Source: Sanderia malayensis (Eukaryota > Cnidaria > Scyphozoa > Semaeostomeae > Pelagiidae). Taken from it: a stretch of 64,000 nt of DNA. The stretch lies in assembly GCA_013076295.1 (NCBI GenBank), contig RQOL01000861.1:310001-374000 (forward strand). The letters run 5' to 3'. The notes below the pieces were generated by a model. That model saw only the letters and a program-made list of their open reading frames with translations, ran no database searches and was not told where the DNA came from. A program made the position numbers and the translations under genes. Of this stretch, positions 22,216 through 33,777 are shown piece by piece. The first letter of the stretch is position 1; every line of letters begins with the position of its first letter.

Positions 22216-22344
22216 AAAGTTTAAATGAGGAAAATCGTGCAAATAGCACCTGAAAAATTCATGATTTTGACTTTGCTTTCATCGGGCCAAAGCGTTGCAA
22301 GCATGCCAAGCAACACCTACTACAAAAACTACAAGTTTCTCAAC

Positions 22345-22565
22345 AGAAAATACAAAACAAAGCTGTCACCTATGTTCCCAATGGTTCCTGCAGCTCTTCA
22401 AGGGTCTTTGAAACAATTAGCAGCTCTTTACAATGATAATTGAGCTCGATAAACACTTCGAAAGGTGCCCTTTGTGTGCAAAACAAAAACACACGTCTTC
22501 TCCAAAAGTACCTGCTGCAACCGAGGGTGAATAACAAAAATTGACGAAAAGTCATGTGGATTGCC
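22345..22565 (-). pseudogene. Coding remnant of the minisatellite-TIR element (copy 2)
   Basis: Duplicate of 14110-14330. A single-base deletion near 22545 changes the frame relative to copy 1. Confidence 0.5.
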
Positions 22566-24263
22566 TGCAAGCCGAGGGGGGGGAAACAAAAAACGATCGA
22601 CAACCCACGTGGGTGGGGCGAAAAGAGACAATCAAATTGCAGCAAAAGGTGAAACAGGTCACCTGAAGAGCGAATACCTTGTTCGAAAATGGAGTTCGTG
22701 GGGCGAATTTCGAAGTTTGGCCAGCGTAAACAATCGTTTTTTCATGATAGCACAATTTGCAGAATAATTAATGGAATAATTCAATAATTTGGGAGAAAAT
22801 CGAAAAACAAACTCCATTACCCTGGTTAAATTAATTAACTAAACATTCAATGTGATTTATCATTGCCATATACCCACATACAAGAAAGCCTTTGTGATCA
22901 CACGGTTCGCCGTTTCGGCCGATTGTTTTTTGGGGTTCGACCTATTGTTTCGGGTCGAATCTATTGTTTTTCGCAAGGACAGTGCTTCATCACATGACTC
23001 CGCAGAATATATATATTAGATTAGATTCCTCAAACGATTTTACCTTTACAGGCCTCCCAAAAGATGTTGAAAGACTTGAGGAGAATGCATTCGCCTGTGA
23101 CCTGACAGACTGGGTGGACTCAGGTGGACCAACCTTTTATTGATCTGCCTGACAATTCCAGCAAAATTTGGTAGCTGGTCTGATCTGCACGCAGCAATTT
23201 GGGCAAAACCTGGGGACAAAAAATTAAGCTTAGAACAGTACCAGCTTGTAATACTTCTATAACATTATGTTGTACACCCATCGTTAGTACATCTTATCAA
23301 ATACAGCCTGAATGCTTTTTATGGAAACCAACAAAGAGTCTGGAAACTTAAGAAGCTTCTTAGCTTTCTAGACTCTTTGTTGGGAAGGCTACAAATTTGC
23401 AGCATGTGGGCCTAGGCAAGCAATGTGCGTGTTGTGGCCTCTCTCTTGCCTTCCTGCATCATGAATAGCGCACTGGCAGAGCAATACGGCCTTTAAATAA
23501 ACAAAAAATGAATCATAGACAAAGATGATCAAGCTCAACTGGCATACCGATAACTGTTTTTCTTATTTTTCTTCCCATCTTCAGAGGCCATCTTAGTCAA
23601 ATCACAATGCAGAGAAAAGGACCCCCTCACACATGGCCAATAAGAGCCACGCTGCAGGAGCTAAAAGTTTTGTCCAGCGAAAAAGTGTTTGTGTCCAGTG
23701 AAAAGGGAAAGGGAAAACCCAAGCAGTTTTGAGATCATTTCTTCAGAAGTTGTAGAAAATATCAGTTAAGAAGCCTCACAAAATATCAAGTAAGTAATAA
23801 ATATCGCTTCTTTTCCACTTTGGATCAGGGCATTGATGGCGGACAATAGGCTGACGGGTGAACAAAGACTTCAAAGTCAAAAAGGCGTTTTTGTTTGCGG
23901 GGGTGGGGAGGGAAATGTGCAATAAAAACGAGTTTTTCTTGGAGAAGAAAGTAACGCTTTCCGTTTTTCAATATCTCAAACGGTTGCCGAGTTATACGCC
24001 ATTTTGTGTTGCGACCTTCTGGAAGCTTCAATCCGCCATTGCCGAAAAGCGAAGAAGGGGGGTCGTGGGGGCCGATTCGAAGTTTAGAATTTTTAGGGTT
24101 GTTCTGAAGGGATATTTCCCGTTTAAACTTTCGATAACTGCTCCCTGATAACACAGCTAAAATAATTTCGACTTTTTTCCTTGAATTATTTCAATATTTC
24201 TACCTTTCTTAAGGATTTAAAACAATTTCCAGGTGCTTTGCGCGGCAATTTTCTAACAGAAAA
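22566..24263. other. No recognisable gene (copy 2 of 14331-16030)
   Basis: Duplicate of the gene-less stretch in copy 1. No additional feature is seen. Confidence 0.5.
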
Positions 24264-24534
24264 CATAATACTCAGGCGAGCCTAGCAAGTCAACTCATTG
24301 TACGTAGGAGTGAAAAGGGCACGAGCGTAAGCCAATGTAGCCCACAAAGCGCGCCAAGCACAGGCAAGCATGGCGAGTCAACCCATTGTAAGAAGGAGTG
24401 AAAGGGGCAGGAGCGTCAGCGAATGCAGCGCACGAAGTGTGCCAACCACAGGCAGGCACACTGAGCTAACCCAGTGTACTTGGGAGTGAAAGAGGCATGA
24501 GGGTCAGCAAATGCAGCGCATTAAGCTTTTTTCA
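24264..24534 (-). repeat. Minisatellite array, reverse arm (copy 2)
   Basis: Duplicate of 16030-16300, with a g/c difference at the cctag(g/c)aagtc position. Confidence 0.7.
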
Positions 24535-24784
24535 CTCGACCGGCTCCTGGGAGGGAGCGAAGCGACAGCCTGCAGCTAGTCAAATATATAAAAATGCACA
24601 TGAAGAGTTGATACCTACTTGCTCTCTGCTTGCAAAGATTCTGCTGTTCTTATTGCATTGTCTCTATTTGAGTTGGACCTCGCTTTCACATGACCCCCTT
24701 GGATTATTTTGCATTTCCTTTTGTCTTCTTAGTTCTTCACGGCGCCAAAATTTGGTTATGGCTTTGAATAAAACGTTGTTTTTT

Positions 24785-24905
24785 GTTGTTTTAAAAACAA
24801 ATTGAAACAAAAAGTGGACAAAAGTTTGATGTAACACCCTTTGGCACAAAAGTAGTTACATCAACTTTTTGTCCACTTTTTGTTTCAATTTGTTTTTAAA
24901 ACAAC
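24785..24905. repeat. Long near-perfect hairpin (copy 2)
   Basis: Duplicate of the 51-bp-arm palindrome at 16551-16671. Both arms and the spacer are unchanged. Confidence 0.9.
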
Positions 24906-25110
24906 AATGTGGAAATAAATAGAAAAGAATTGTCTTCTAGTATTTGCAAGGAGTTGTTCAAACCAGAGGATTACCTTCACCTTCACAAACTTTACAAGCA
25001 TGTTAGACCCGAGGCTCTCATTTCATTGAATTTTATTAACAAGGACGACAAACAAAAAGAACAACTCTGGAAATGAAGCGAGGGCTACTATCCAAGAATT
25101 TCATAGGAGC

Positions 25111-25524
25111 TTGAAGAAAGCAATTCAAAGCGGGAGAAGAGGGAGTGCTTCCCTAGATTCTACAACAGTGTATGGCAGGTGGCTTTCCCAAAACAGGTAT
25201 AATGTAGACCAGATGCCCTTGGCATTTCTCTCTGGACAGGAGAAAGCCTATGACAGTTCTGGCAGAGCTCAAATTTGGGAATCTCGGTTATCTTGCGGTC
25301 TAAAAAAATGGCAAGCAACTTTGCAGCTTTGCATTCGTGCCAGTGGTCAACAAAACATTCAGCGAGCTGTTGTCTTCAGAGGGCTAGGAAATATTAATCC
25401 AGTGGAGAGATCAATGTATGACAAGAGAGTACACGTCTTTTTCCATAGGAAGGCATGGATGGTTGAAGACATCAACATGAAGTTGATGAATGGGAAGAAG
25501 AAGGAAAAAAGGAATTCATTTTAA
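25111..25524 (+). pseudogene. DDE transposase fragment (copy 2)
   Basis: Duplicate of 16877-17290, identical in protein text. The 8.2-kb unit ends 135 bp downstream. Confidence 0.7.
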
Positions 25525-25924
25525 ACTGTTGAAAAACAGGGTATTATGTGACTGCTGAAAATTCGAATGTCAATAAAATAAGACCACAAGGATTGGGAAA
25601 TCATTCCTTTCAGGGTGTATTACAGTGTAAACATATTTGGCTGTAATGTGTTTCAAAATATTTTATTCAGTTCATTTAGCTTCTGTTTTTATTAGTCTCC
25701 GTGTCTGTTACAAGGATAACTGGCATACACTGCACCATGATAGATATGAAAGATCAAGTGGCACAAAATAGTATATCACTTCAAAACTAACTGTAATTTT
25801 TTAAAAAGGAACCTATCGAGAAAGTAATGGTAAAAAGGTTCTAGTTTAAGTGGTAAAAAACTCCTATTTTTTAAGGTAGAGGTTCTTCCAGATGTGGTTC
25901 TTATGTGCTTAGGTTTTTACCGTA

Positions 25925-28545
25925 TGTGATGACATCGATTACTGTGACCATGGTGAACTTGAGGAAAAGGACCCAAATGAAGAGAGGAGAGGAAATACCT
26001 GTCTTCCAGAGATAATACAATGCAACAGTTACGAGAGATAATTTTGGATGCAAAATGGCTAAAGTCAATGGCAAAATATGTAGGGAGCAGACACACTGGT
26101 AAAATTAAAAATCACCATAAATTGCTAAAAAATTTTGTATTTTCAAAAATTGGGGCGAACTGTTATCCTCATTTGCACCATAGTTAACTTGAATTTTCAC
26201 TATTTATAAACAAAGATGTGTCTGTAAGTTTAGGGGAAATTACTTTTTATTTCTTTCATGTCAGGCATTTCACAGTCTGATTCTCGAGTACTGCCCACAG
26301 TGGTATAAGCACCACGGCTATAAGCATGACGCTTTTAAAACAAGACATCAACTCGCATATGTTGATTATAATCATCATTCAGGACGGACCCAACTGAAGA
26401 CAATAGTAGTACAGCAGATTTCAGGTCGAAATGTTCATTTTGTGATAACAGCATAAAATTTGGTGAACATAGACAGTTTGATACGCTGAAAAATATTAGA
26501 TATAGAGGCACTTCAAAAAATGCCCCAAAATGCTATTTTTAGACAGGGGTACTAGAGTCCCATCCCCAAAACCAACAAACTGCTGTAACCATTAAAATAA
26601 ACAACCGATATATACATTACTTGGTATACTTAGCAAGTTTGACATGCTAAAAAACATGGAATATAGAGCCACTTGAAAAAATGCCCCCAATTTCTATTTT
26701 TAGACAGGGGTACTAGAGCCCAATCCCCAAAACCAACAAATTGCTGTAACCATCAAAATAAACAATGGATAGATACATTATTTGGTAGAACTTGCGGATT
26801 TGAAAGGCTGAGAAACATGGAATATACTGCTATTTGCAATGTTTCTCGACGCTTTATTTCTACTTGGGCATAATCCCTCAAACTGAGCAAATAACTTAAC
26901 TAGTGAACTAGTGAATCTAAAGTTATACAAAAGCGGTCTATACCAAATGCTATCTTTAAAACAAAAGATGACTAAACTAAGTTAAACTCAGCAGTCTCCA
27001 TTGCAGATGCCTTTGCTCACAGGAGCATTTGATCAGTTCCTGGCAAACTGCTGATGCATCAGGAAGAGTAGTCCACAAAGGACATCACGAACCATTCTGA
27101 TCACGCTTTCATTCCCATTCATCTGGTTTTGGAACTACAGGGCAATTGACGAGACATTGCCCCCAAACATGACATCCCTGGTATATTGCGTGTTTGATGT
27201 ATTGCGTTAATGCATAATCAATATGCATCCCTTGTAGGTGGAATAGCATCAATCTGCCTTTCCTTCCGAGTAAACAAATCTTTTCTAGCCCCATTTGTTG
27301 ATTGCTGGCTGCTTGTCGTATCATATAAAAGAATAACGAATCGCTCGATTGAACAAACATGAGCATCTGACATTGAATTAGGCGATTTTGACAAAGCGAT
27401 GAAGAAATCTGTTAAGTGTACATTTCAGGTTTTCCATGCCGTCTTTTTGCCGATACCCACAAAAATGATACTGTATCACCCCCGGCTAAAGAGTGAAACA
27501 ATGGCAACGCCTTTGATTTTGCAGGACCAATAGTCATTGCCGCTTGATGAACTGGTACAAAACGAAAATTAAAGTGTAACAGCGACTTTCACAGCTGTGT
27601 CCTCCAATTCAAGGTTGTGCGTATAGTCCACTTGATTTGGTTATTACGTCATTATATTGCTTTGGAGGATAATTAGAAGATTTTGGGGACTGGGCTACCC
27701 CTGTCTAAAAATAGCATGTGGGGACATTTTTTCAAGTGGCACTATATTCCTTGTTTTTCAGTATGTCGAACTTGCTAAGTATACCAAGTAATGTATCTAT
27801 CCGTTCTTTATTTTGATGGCTACAGCAGTTTGTTGGATTTGGGGATTGGGCTCTAGTACCCCTGTCTAAAAATAGAATTTGGGGGCATTTTTTCAAGTGG
27901 CTCTATATTCCTTTTTTTTCAGCATGTCGAACTTGCTAAGTATACTCAGTAATGTATCTATCTGTGGATTATTGTGATAGTTAGAGCAGTTTGTTGGTTT
28001 TGGGGATTGGGCTTTAGTACCCCTGTCTAAAAATAGCATTTAGGGGCATTTTTTGAAGTGCCTCTATATCTAATATTTTTCAGCGTATCAAACTATCTAT
28101 GTTCACCAAATTTTATACTTTTATCACAAAATGAACAAAACCATCATTTTTGTACCGAAATCTGCTGTACTATAGGTGGCGACTTGGTTTTTATGGGAAA
28201 GTGCGGTAAAACGACAAAGGACTGGCATGTTTTTCCTGTGGCCAAGCCGAAAAAGTACAATTACATCAAAGGTACTATTAGTAATATCAATGGGACTTTG
28301 TACACCATAGTAAAATAATAAGGATCACTTGGAATATTTACACACAATTAATATTTTTAGGTCTACTAGCAAAAACACTCTGGGGAAGATATGTGGACAG
28401 AATTAATGTCTTGGTTGCCAATGTTGCAAGAGCTGTCACTCAATGTTTGAAGAAAAACATTGCTTTAGTTGATGCCCCTGCAACTGCAGAACTACCTGCC
28501 AAACATGTTGACATGTTCAAAATGAAGCAAAATGAAATATAGATG
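25925..28545 (+). pseudogene. Multi-exon TE-type gene remnant split by a DNA element
   Basis: Text reading ILDAKWLKSMAKYVGSRHTG (about 26038-26100) ends at a GTAAAA donor-like site. After a tract ending ttctttcatgtcag, the frame FHSLILEYCPQWYKHHGY continues to YVDYNHHSGRTQLKT (about 26400). It is broken there by the 26407-28172 insertion and resumes at 28176 with GGDLVFMGKCGKTTKDWHVF to about 28310. A further possible exon is at 28362-28542. The HTG, LEYxPxW and LAxxDxN-H-x-GR patterns recall a widespread invertebrate TE-associated protein whose function I do not know. The reading phases at the intron do not match perfectly, so decay is likely. Confidence 0.5.
26407..28172. mobile_element. 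1.77-kb non-autonomous element with tandem-repeat TIRs, TSD TAG
   Basis: Ends read TAGTACAGCAGATTTC and its inverse, flanked by TAG on both sides (26404-26406, 28173-28175). Each arm (left to about 26790, right from about 27670) is built from units of about 162 bp, containing acaggggtact, ccaaaaccaacaaactgctg and tttcaagtggc, with about two units on the left and three on the right. The central 0.8 kb has no significant ORF. Removing the element restores an open frame across 26403/28176, which supports the boundaries. Confidence 0.8.
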
Positions 28546-28564
28546 CTGATTTGAGAACTCACGA

Positions 28565-29002
28565 TTAATATTCTGTGTCCATGAATCCTTTGTACATTGC
28601 ATTTGCATCTGGGAATCTGTGCCTTATTTTATGAACAATGCAACAAGGTATTCCCTTTCTATTATCTCTACCAAGCTTGCCCCAAACCGTATATCGACAT
28701 AAGCGTATATCCCCAGCACGCATTGTTACTTGGTTCAAATGTGTAGTTAAGATGATCTGCATTAGACTGGATGGCCAGTTCCAAGTTATGTTCTGCTAAA
28801 CAATGATTTTCAAAGAGCAGGCTTTCATGATATCTGCATTATTTTTGCAGCAAACCCTCTCTGCCTGTGTTGGCATCTCGTTGCACTGGCCACACTTTGG
28901 TGTCTCTACAGGTGTGTTGTTTTCATCTGGAATGTCATTTGATTCTTGGAAATATGAGGGCTTTTTTACTTGATCCCAAAGAGCAGGGGAAAATTTTGCC
29001 AT
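28565..29002 (-). pseudogene. P2X7 C-terminal (ballast) domain-like sequence
   Basis: Minus strand: PKCGQCNEMPTQAERVCCKN (about 28900-28840) gives the CxC-x-MPT-x-E-x-x-CC zinc-binding pattern. An in-frame TAG at about 28793-28795 interrupts it. Then come RLCRYTVWGKLGRDNRKGIP and CCIVHKIRHRFPDANAMYKG (about 28695-28580), the C-terminal part of the same domain. In vertebrates this is the cytoplasmic domain of P2X7 receptors; in many invertebrates it occurs alone or in TE-like multi-copy proteins. No channel domain is present here. One stop codon is seen, so a pseudogene is likely. Confidence 0.7.
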
Positions 29003-29045
29003 TCCTGCCAGAAGTTCAATTATCTTCTTCCTTTCTGGGGAATCA

Positions 29046-29869
29046 CAGAGTTCCTTAAAAATAAAAAATATGGGACTTCATTTGTGAACACAAATTTTCA
29101 CAAAGATTCTCAAATTTGTTGGGTGTTATTACAAATTTGATATTTTTGGGATAACAACCCTTCTCCCAGCTACTGCATTAATGATGATAAAGATAGTGAT
29201 GTTGAAACCTGCAATGGGATAAATAGTTTTTGTATCATATTGTATCAATTAAATAAACCTTTGCCTGATTGTAGGCACCATCTGACTTGTATTTTGCTTT
29301 TGGCCAATGGTTATTACGTCAATAGACTTAGCTGTTGTCTTTCTGTTGTCGTTGTCTTCACCATGTTTCTCTTTTCTTCGCAGACATTTGTCTTTTGCAC
29401 AAGCACAAAGATAAATCTTGCAAAATACATTCGCTTCCTTACAGGGGCATTTTCTTTAGCCCTTTTCCTTGCTTTGGCACTTCACCCTATCAACTTGGTT
29501 CTCGGTATCTGAGCTAGGAGAATTTAGCTTAGCCAAAATTGTTATAAAATTTATGTACATGCCAATAGGTAACAGTGACATTATATTCTAACCTCTGAAA
29601 GGGGAGATAAAGGTTCTAAATCAGACTCATCACTATTGTTCGATGTATCACTTCCATCTTCAAAATCTTTTTCTTGCAATGTAGCATGACAGAGAATGGA
29701 ATCACAAAATTGTTCATTAGAAACATTTGGCAATGCAAAAATGTTATCAATCCATAATCTGCAGACTGGTGGTAAGGGTTGCAGAAGATGTCATTTGTTA
29801 TCCAAAAAAGTGTGCAGGGTCTACAGGGATAAGCAGGGTAACTTTGAGGTGAAATGAGTAATGCCGGTT
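29046..29869. other. No recognisable gene
   Basis: This stretch lies between the P2X7-C-like and CXC-like fragments. A plus frame at 29240-29512 is rich in hydrophobic residues but has no family features. It is probably intronic or intergenic sequence of the decayed minus-strand gene. Confidence 0.35.
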
Positions 29870-30015
29870 CAAGACACTTCTCGTAGACGTAATTTACCTC
29901 TTCTTTCTTGTTTTGGCATTTTGCTTTACCACATTTACATTTCAATCAACATTTAGTATATCCGGAGAGGCAGGGACATTTTCTTTTGCACATGCCTCAG
30001 CACTTGCATATATTT
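29870..30015 (-). pseudogene. CXC (tesmin/TSO1-like) cysteine-rich fragment
   Basis: On the minus strand the reading is NICKC-stop-GMCKRKCPCLSGYTKC-stop-LKCKCGKAKCQNK, a dense CxC/CxxC spacing like the CXC domain of tesmin/TSO1 proteins and of several TE-encoded proteins. Both interruptions are TGA codons within the Cys-rich run. Upstream of the first cysteine is an acidic, Ser-rich stretch (LSVSEAPS). It could belong with the P2X7-C-like sequence on the same strand 0.9 kb downstream, but linkage is not shown. Confidence 0.45.
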
Positions 30016-30310
30016 GTTTCATATGATGGGGCTTCTGACACTGACAACTCAAATAACCACTGGTTCTACTCCAACAAATTTATCCCCGCTTTTGCAAAAC
30101 TAAAAAAAAAAAACAGCTATATTTGTCTTGCCTGCTGTACAATATTTACTGTCGAATATGAATAGGTTATATACTAGGCCTAGCTGGGTAGGCCGTTAGG
30201 GTAGCTAGGATTTTTAATGTTATTAAATTTAATTACTTGTTATGATAGAAATTCTAACTGGCAGCTGGAGCTTACAATTATAATATATAATACTATTCGA
30301 ATTTAACTAG

Positions 30311-30523
30311 CTAGATAAAATTAACAGGATCAATAAATTCATAGTCATATGGAAGTAATCTTTCACTTAGTTGTGGACTGGAATTATTTCCAACGATCAG
30401 CAACGAGTTTTCCATTTCTGAAATATCTATTGTCTTCAAATAATCAATGGATGGAATTTCTATTCTTCTGCGGGACATTTTGCATCCCCTTCCAGTTCTG
30501 CTCACTGATCTCAAAATACTCAA
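30311..30523 (-). CDS. Short unknown ORF, possible first exon
   Basis: A 70-codon minus-strand frame begins MSILRSVSRTGRGCKMSRRR and ends in an acidic DYEFIDPVNF. It has a basic start and no recognised domain. It is upstream of the CXC-like and P2X7-C-like fragments on the same strand and could be their first exon. The support is weak. Confidence 0.25.
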   Translation of the reverse strand: MSILRSVSRTGRGCKMSRRRIEIPSIDYLKTIDISEMENSLLIVGNNSSPQLSERLLPYDYEFIDPVNFI

Positions 30524-31109
30524 TGTGATCAGTGATCATGTGAAGGTATACTGCGCATGCCTACATTGCATTGAATTTCAATCTATTTTTAAACACAGCT
30601 TTGTATCTTTGCAGAAACACTTTACCATATGATGTTGCAGTAAAATCCATCTACTGTCTCTACCAAAACGTAGAAAAACAGGTTAAAAACTTTGGTGGAC
30701 TTCCATTGGAACGAAAATTCATATTAATAATGTGCAATGAACATTTGAAAATTACCAAACATTTATAACAAATTCAAGCTACTTCCATAACAAATGTGCT
30801 GCAGCTTCGTTCTAACCCATAATCCCTATAAATTTACCTGACCATTTTTATTTGTGAACAATGTGGTAAAATAGACTTTTTTTTCCTCTTTGTAGTTTTT
30901 ATTTGCTTGTATATAGTTTGTTTTATGATGAAATTCCAAATATTGTTGTGAGGAAGTCATTATTATAAAATGAAAATGAAATGCAAATGAACTTATTAAA
31001 TCTCAGTGCCATACCCCCATCCAATTTTAGGTCTTGTACGTCCTGTACCCCCCTCCCCAGGATTGGGGGCCAAATTTGTGAGCAAAGAGTTTCTCCCATC
31101 TAATTCATG

Positions 31110-31373
31110 TTACCATGCTTCTCTACTTGAACAGCATGTTATGGTACACTTGAGCAACCATAACATGCCTGTCAGTTTTTTCACAACATCTTGGCAGTAT
31201 TTAACATGGGAGTTTCGAATTTTCTCAGCATCATCTACCCTCCAATGTACAGTGAAATCAGATACATGATGATTATGGTGATCTTCTTCACAAATCAACT
31301 CTGCATCAAAACTTTCTTTAAACATCTCACATATATTGTGTAGAACGGAACATGTTACAACAATAGAATTCAC
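31110..31373 (-). pseudogene. Harbinger-type transposase C-terminal fragment
   Basis: The text SIVVTCSVLHNICEMFKESF at the start of this frame is the conserved LHN-containing end of PIF/Harbinger DDE transposases (DDE_Tnp_4). The catalytic residues lie upstream in the family and are not present here. It differs from the intact Harbinger at 35255-38413 (IVLHNMLRTKS), so it comes from another family. Confidence 0.65.
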
Positions 31374-31872
31374 TCTAGTTATCTCGACTTCATTGATTTG
31401 CGCGGAGCAGCCAAATCTTTAAAATGGGAAGAACGGGCAGGGGACGTGCTTCAATGAGCACAACTTCCTCAAACAATAACATTAGCGCAGAATTAACCAA
31501 TCAGAGTTCTGAATTTGAAAATTATGCAATCTTCATGCTCCTGAGCATTGACGAAACAGGATACGCTCGAAAATACGTGCGTGCGCATTTTTAGGAACCA
31601 TGGGAACCAGGAAGTTGAGCAATTTTACCACATGACCATGACGATGCCAATGCCATGCCATTGAAACAGAAGTCATAGGCCTATGACTTTTAATAGAATG
31701 AATATCAAAGACTGACATTCCACTGACGATGCTACAAACTAGCATCACAACAAGGGAGTTATGTTACTGACTAACATCACAAGGGAATTGCACAGTTCAT
31801 GCAATCCCCATTGATATTGATTAGTATATGGTAAAGTCACAAGACTGATTTTTGAGACCGTGAAGTATAAAC

Positions 31873-32468
31873 ATGGAGTTGAATGTTACCATGTCTCACC
31901 GTCCGAGCTATAATTTTCTGAAATTAGTGCAAGGCTCTTTCCATCAAGGAGATTCTAAATTTGGTATTACCGCCGGTATGCAATGTGTTTGCATTTTGCA
32001 ATTCTATATTATTCAATTTGTTGGTCAATTGTTAAAAATTTATGCTTTTGGAACACATCTGACCTTGATCACATTCTAGAAGAAGGTGATCAACTGTTTA
32101 AACTTCTAAATTTAAATATATATTTGAGTGTAAACGATTTGCCATCAGAGATGCAAGTTTGTGGTCATAATATTCGCATTGAATTGCTTTTAAATTCAAC
32201 TGGTATAATTTTTGTCCACAAAAACTTTGACCCCAGACTGCATATCCCACAGAGAGCGCAACTAGGTGATGGTGCATTATTTTTTATTGATCAATACTGT
32301 TTTGCAATTTTTTTCAAAAAGAATGCAATTTTTGTCTTTGATTCACACAGTAGAGACCGCAATGGACAGATATCAAATGATGGCTGTTCCATGTTGATTA
32401 AATTTAGCAGCATGGTTGAGCAAAATCAACCTAAAGCTTACTACAACCACATACTCAGCATTACATGA
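31873..32468 (+). pseudogene. C76-like cysteine protease remnant
   Basis: The ATG at 31873 opens text with VQGSFHQGDSKFGITAGMQC, after which a one-base shift continues through WNTSDLDHILEEGDQLFKLL. The shape GSFHQGD-x-FG...G-x-QC-x-x is that of peptidase family C76-like deubiquitinase domains, with Cys in GMQC as nucleophile; DSHSRDRNG at about 32340 would supply the His. Such domains occur at the N terminus of long helicase-bearing proteins of some Helitron-like elements. Here it is detached and frameshifted. The assignment rests on motif spacing only. Confidence 0.55.
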
Positions 32469-32523
32469 AGTACATGAAACAGAGGACAATACCAAATTAA
32501 TAGACTGATCTTCAGTCCCTGCC

Positions 32524-32961
32524 CAAGAGTTGCAAATTGAAGACAACAAAGACAAATTTGCAAACAAAACAAAGCTTTGTTGCCCTGAAATTGTGAGCTT
32601 GAAAGCCAATACTTATCCAATCTGTTCAAACAAGAAATGTGCAAAAAAAGTTAATCTTCTGCCGGGGGAAAGAATAGTGAAATGCCTTACCTGTTCACAC
32701 AGAATGCTAGCAAACAAATGTCCTTGCCAACTTAACTGCCTCATGGAGGTGGAGGTTGATAATCAACAGATTACACTGACAGCATTTTCAAGTGAACTTA
32801 CAGCTTTTTTGGGTGAAGATGTTGTTGAAGAGTTTGCTGAAGAGTTTGCTGATGAATTGGAAGCCTTGGAAGCAAAGCTCCTTACTCTTGAAAACATTGA
32901 TATTTTTTACAACAATAAACATGTTGTTTCAAAGATTGCTCATCACTTGCCAAGTGATTAA
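32524..32961 (+). pseudogene. RPA-like OB-fold/zinc-ribbon protein fragment
   Basis: The segment starts just after the C76-like remnant. It contains YPICSNKKCAKKVNLLPGER, then CLTCSHRMLANKC, followed by a beta-rich part (ITLTAFSSELTAFLGED), an acidic repeat FAEEFADELEALEA and a C-terminal NKHVVSKIAHHLPSD. This resembles the zinc-ribbon OB fold of replication protein A (DBD-C), found in single-strand-binding proteins carried by some mobile elements. A related segment is at 57351-57770. There is no start codon of its own in good context, so it is probably part of a longer, broken ORF. Confidence 0.5.
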
Positions 32962-33773
32962 AATGTTATGATTTCAATGTTAAATTCCATAAAAATCTCT
33001 AATTGATAAATATATATGATGAATATGCAATGCACCCTAGCTTATAAAATTTCTGACTGAGCTCATCTTTAAAAAATTGACTTTCGGAAATTCTCTATCC
33101 TCTGCTATACAACTTTGTAGTTCTTCATCAAAATTTATTACTTTATGTGGTCATGAAAAATTACTCTGATTGAATTTCACTGAATGAACGTTTCAAATAA
33201 AAGCTAACCCCCTTGCTTATTACATATTTCTAAGATTTTCAACCCCCCCTTCCCCGTCTATTTAGGCAGCTCAGAGTATACAACGATATTTACTTATTAA
33301 CTCTAACAATCCATTTAATCACGTTTTATTATGTTCCGAGGGGGTCATTTACAAATTTTATATAACCCCAACGTCCATCCCATACATTCAGATTTCAAGT
33401 TACCCAACAATATTCCATGCTGGTGAAATTACCTCGTGCAACAATTGACGTAATTTTTAACTTTTTCCTGCCAGCATTTCCCAAAGCAATTGTTGCAGAT
33501 GGACCAATGTAAAATTATCAAGTGACCGGCAGGTTATATTATAAGATTTTCAAAACTTATTTTCAAGAATATAGCTCATATATCTATTTCATCTTTTTCA
33601 TTTCTGTTTTCTCAACAACTTTTCCGTCATGACAAATTCCCAGCTACATTTATTTCCCCGATGCTATTTCTGATTGTAAGGTGAACACTCTGCTTAGTGT
33701 TCCCTCTCCCCAAACTTGTTTCATCTCCACTCCCACGACGCAAATCTTAAGATAGGTATATCTCTTGTTTTGC
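32962..33773. other. No recognisable gene
   Basis: AT-rich sequence without long frames or repeats that I could recognise. Confidence 0.5.
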
Positions 33774-33777
33774 TTAA

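Larger units (their letters stand above)
17435..25659. repeat. 8.2-kb tandem segmental duplication, copy 2
   Basis: Near-identical to 9201-17425. Differences noticed include an extra G in a G-run near 19757, ttatgaag at 20590 against ttaggaag at 12355, cccatcg for cctgtcg in the PLE near 21227, and a lost C near 22545. After the unit the sequence diverges at once into unrelated DNA. Confidence 0.95.

Noticed and set aside
9201..25659. Reading the two 8.2-kb copies as the LTRs or two insertions of a giant element
   Set aside because: Each copy contains complete, unrelated pieces (gypsy 3' end, HECT pseudogene, PLE, DDE fragment) in different orientations, with no terminal TG...CA or TIR and no internal coding region between them; a tandem segmental duplication fits better.
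29240..29512. Hydrophobic plus-strand ORF as a membrane protein
   Set aside because: Composition follows from T-rich DNA; no conserved pattern and no supporting neighbours.
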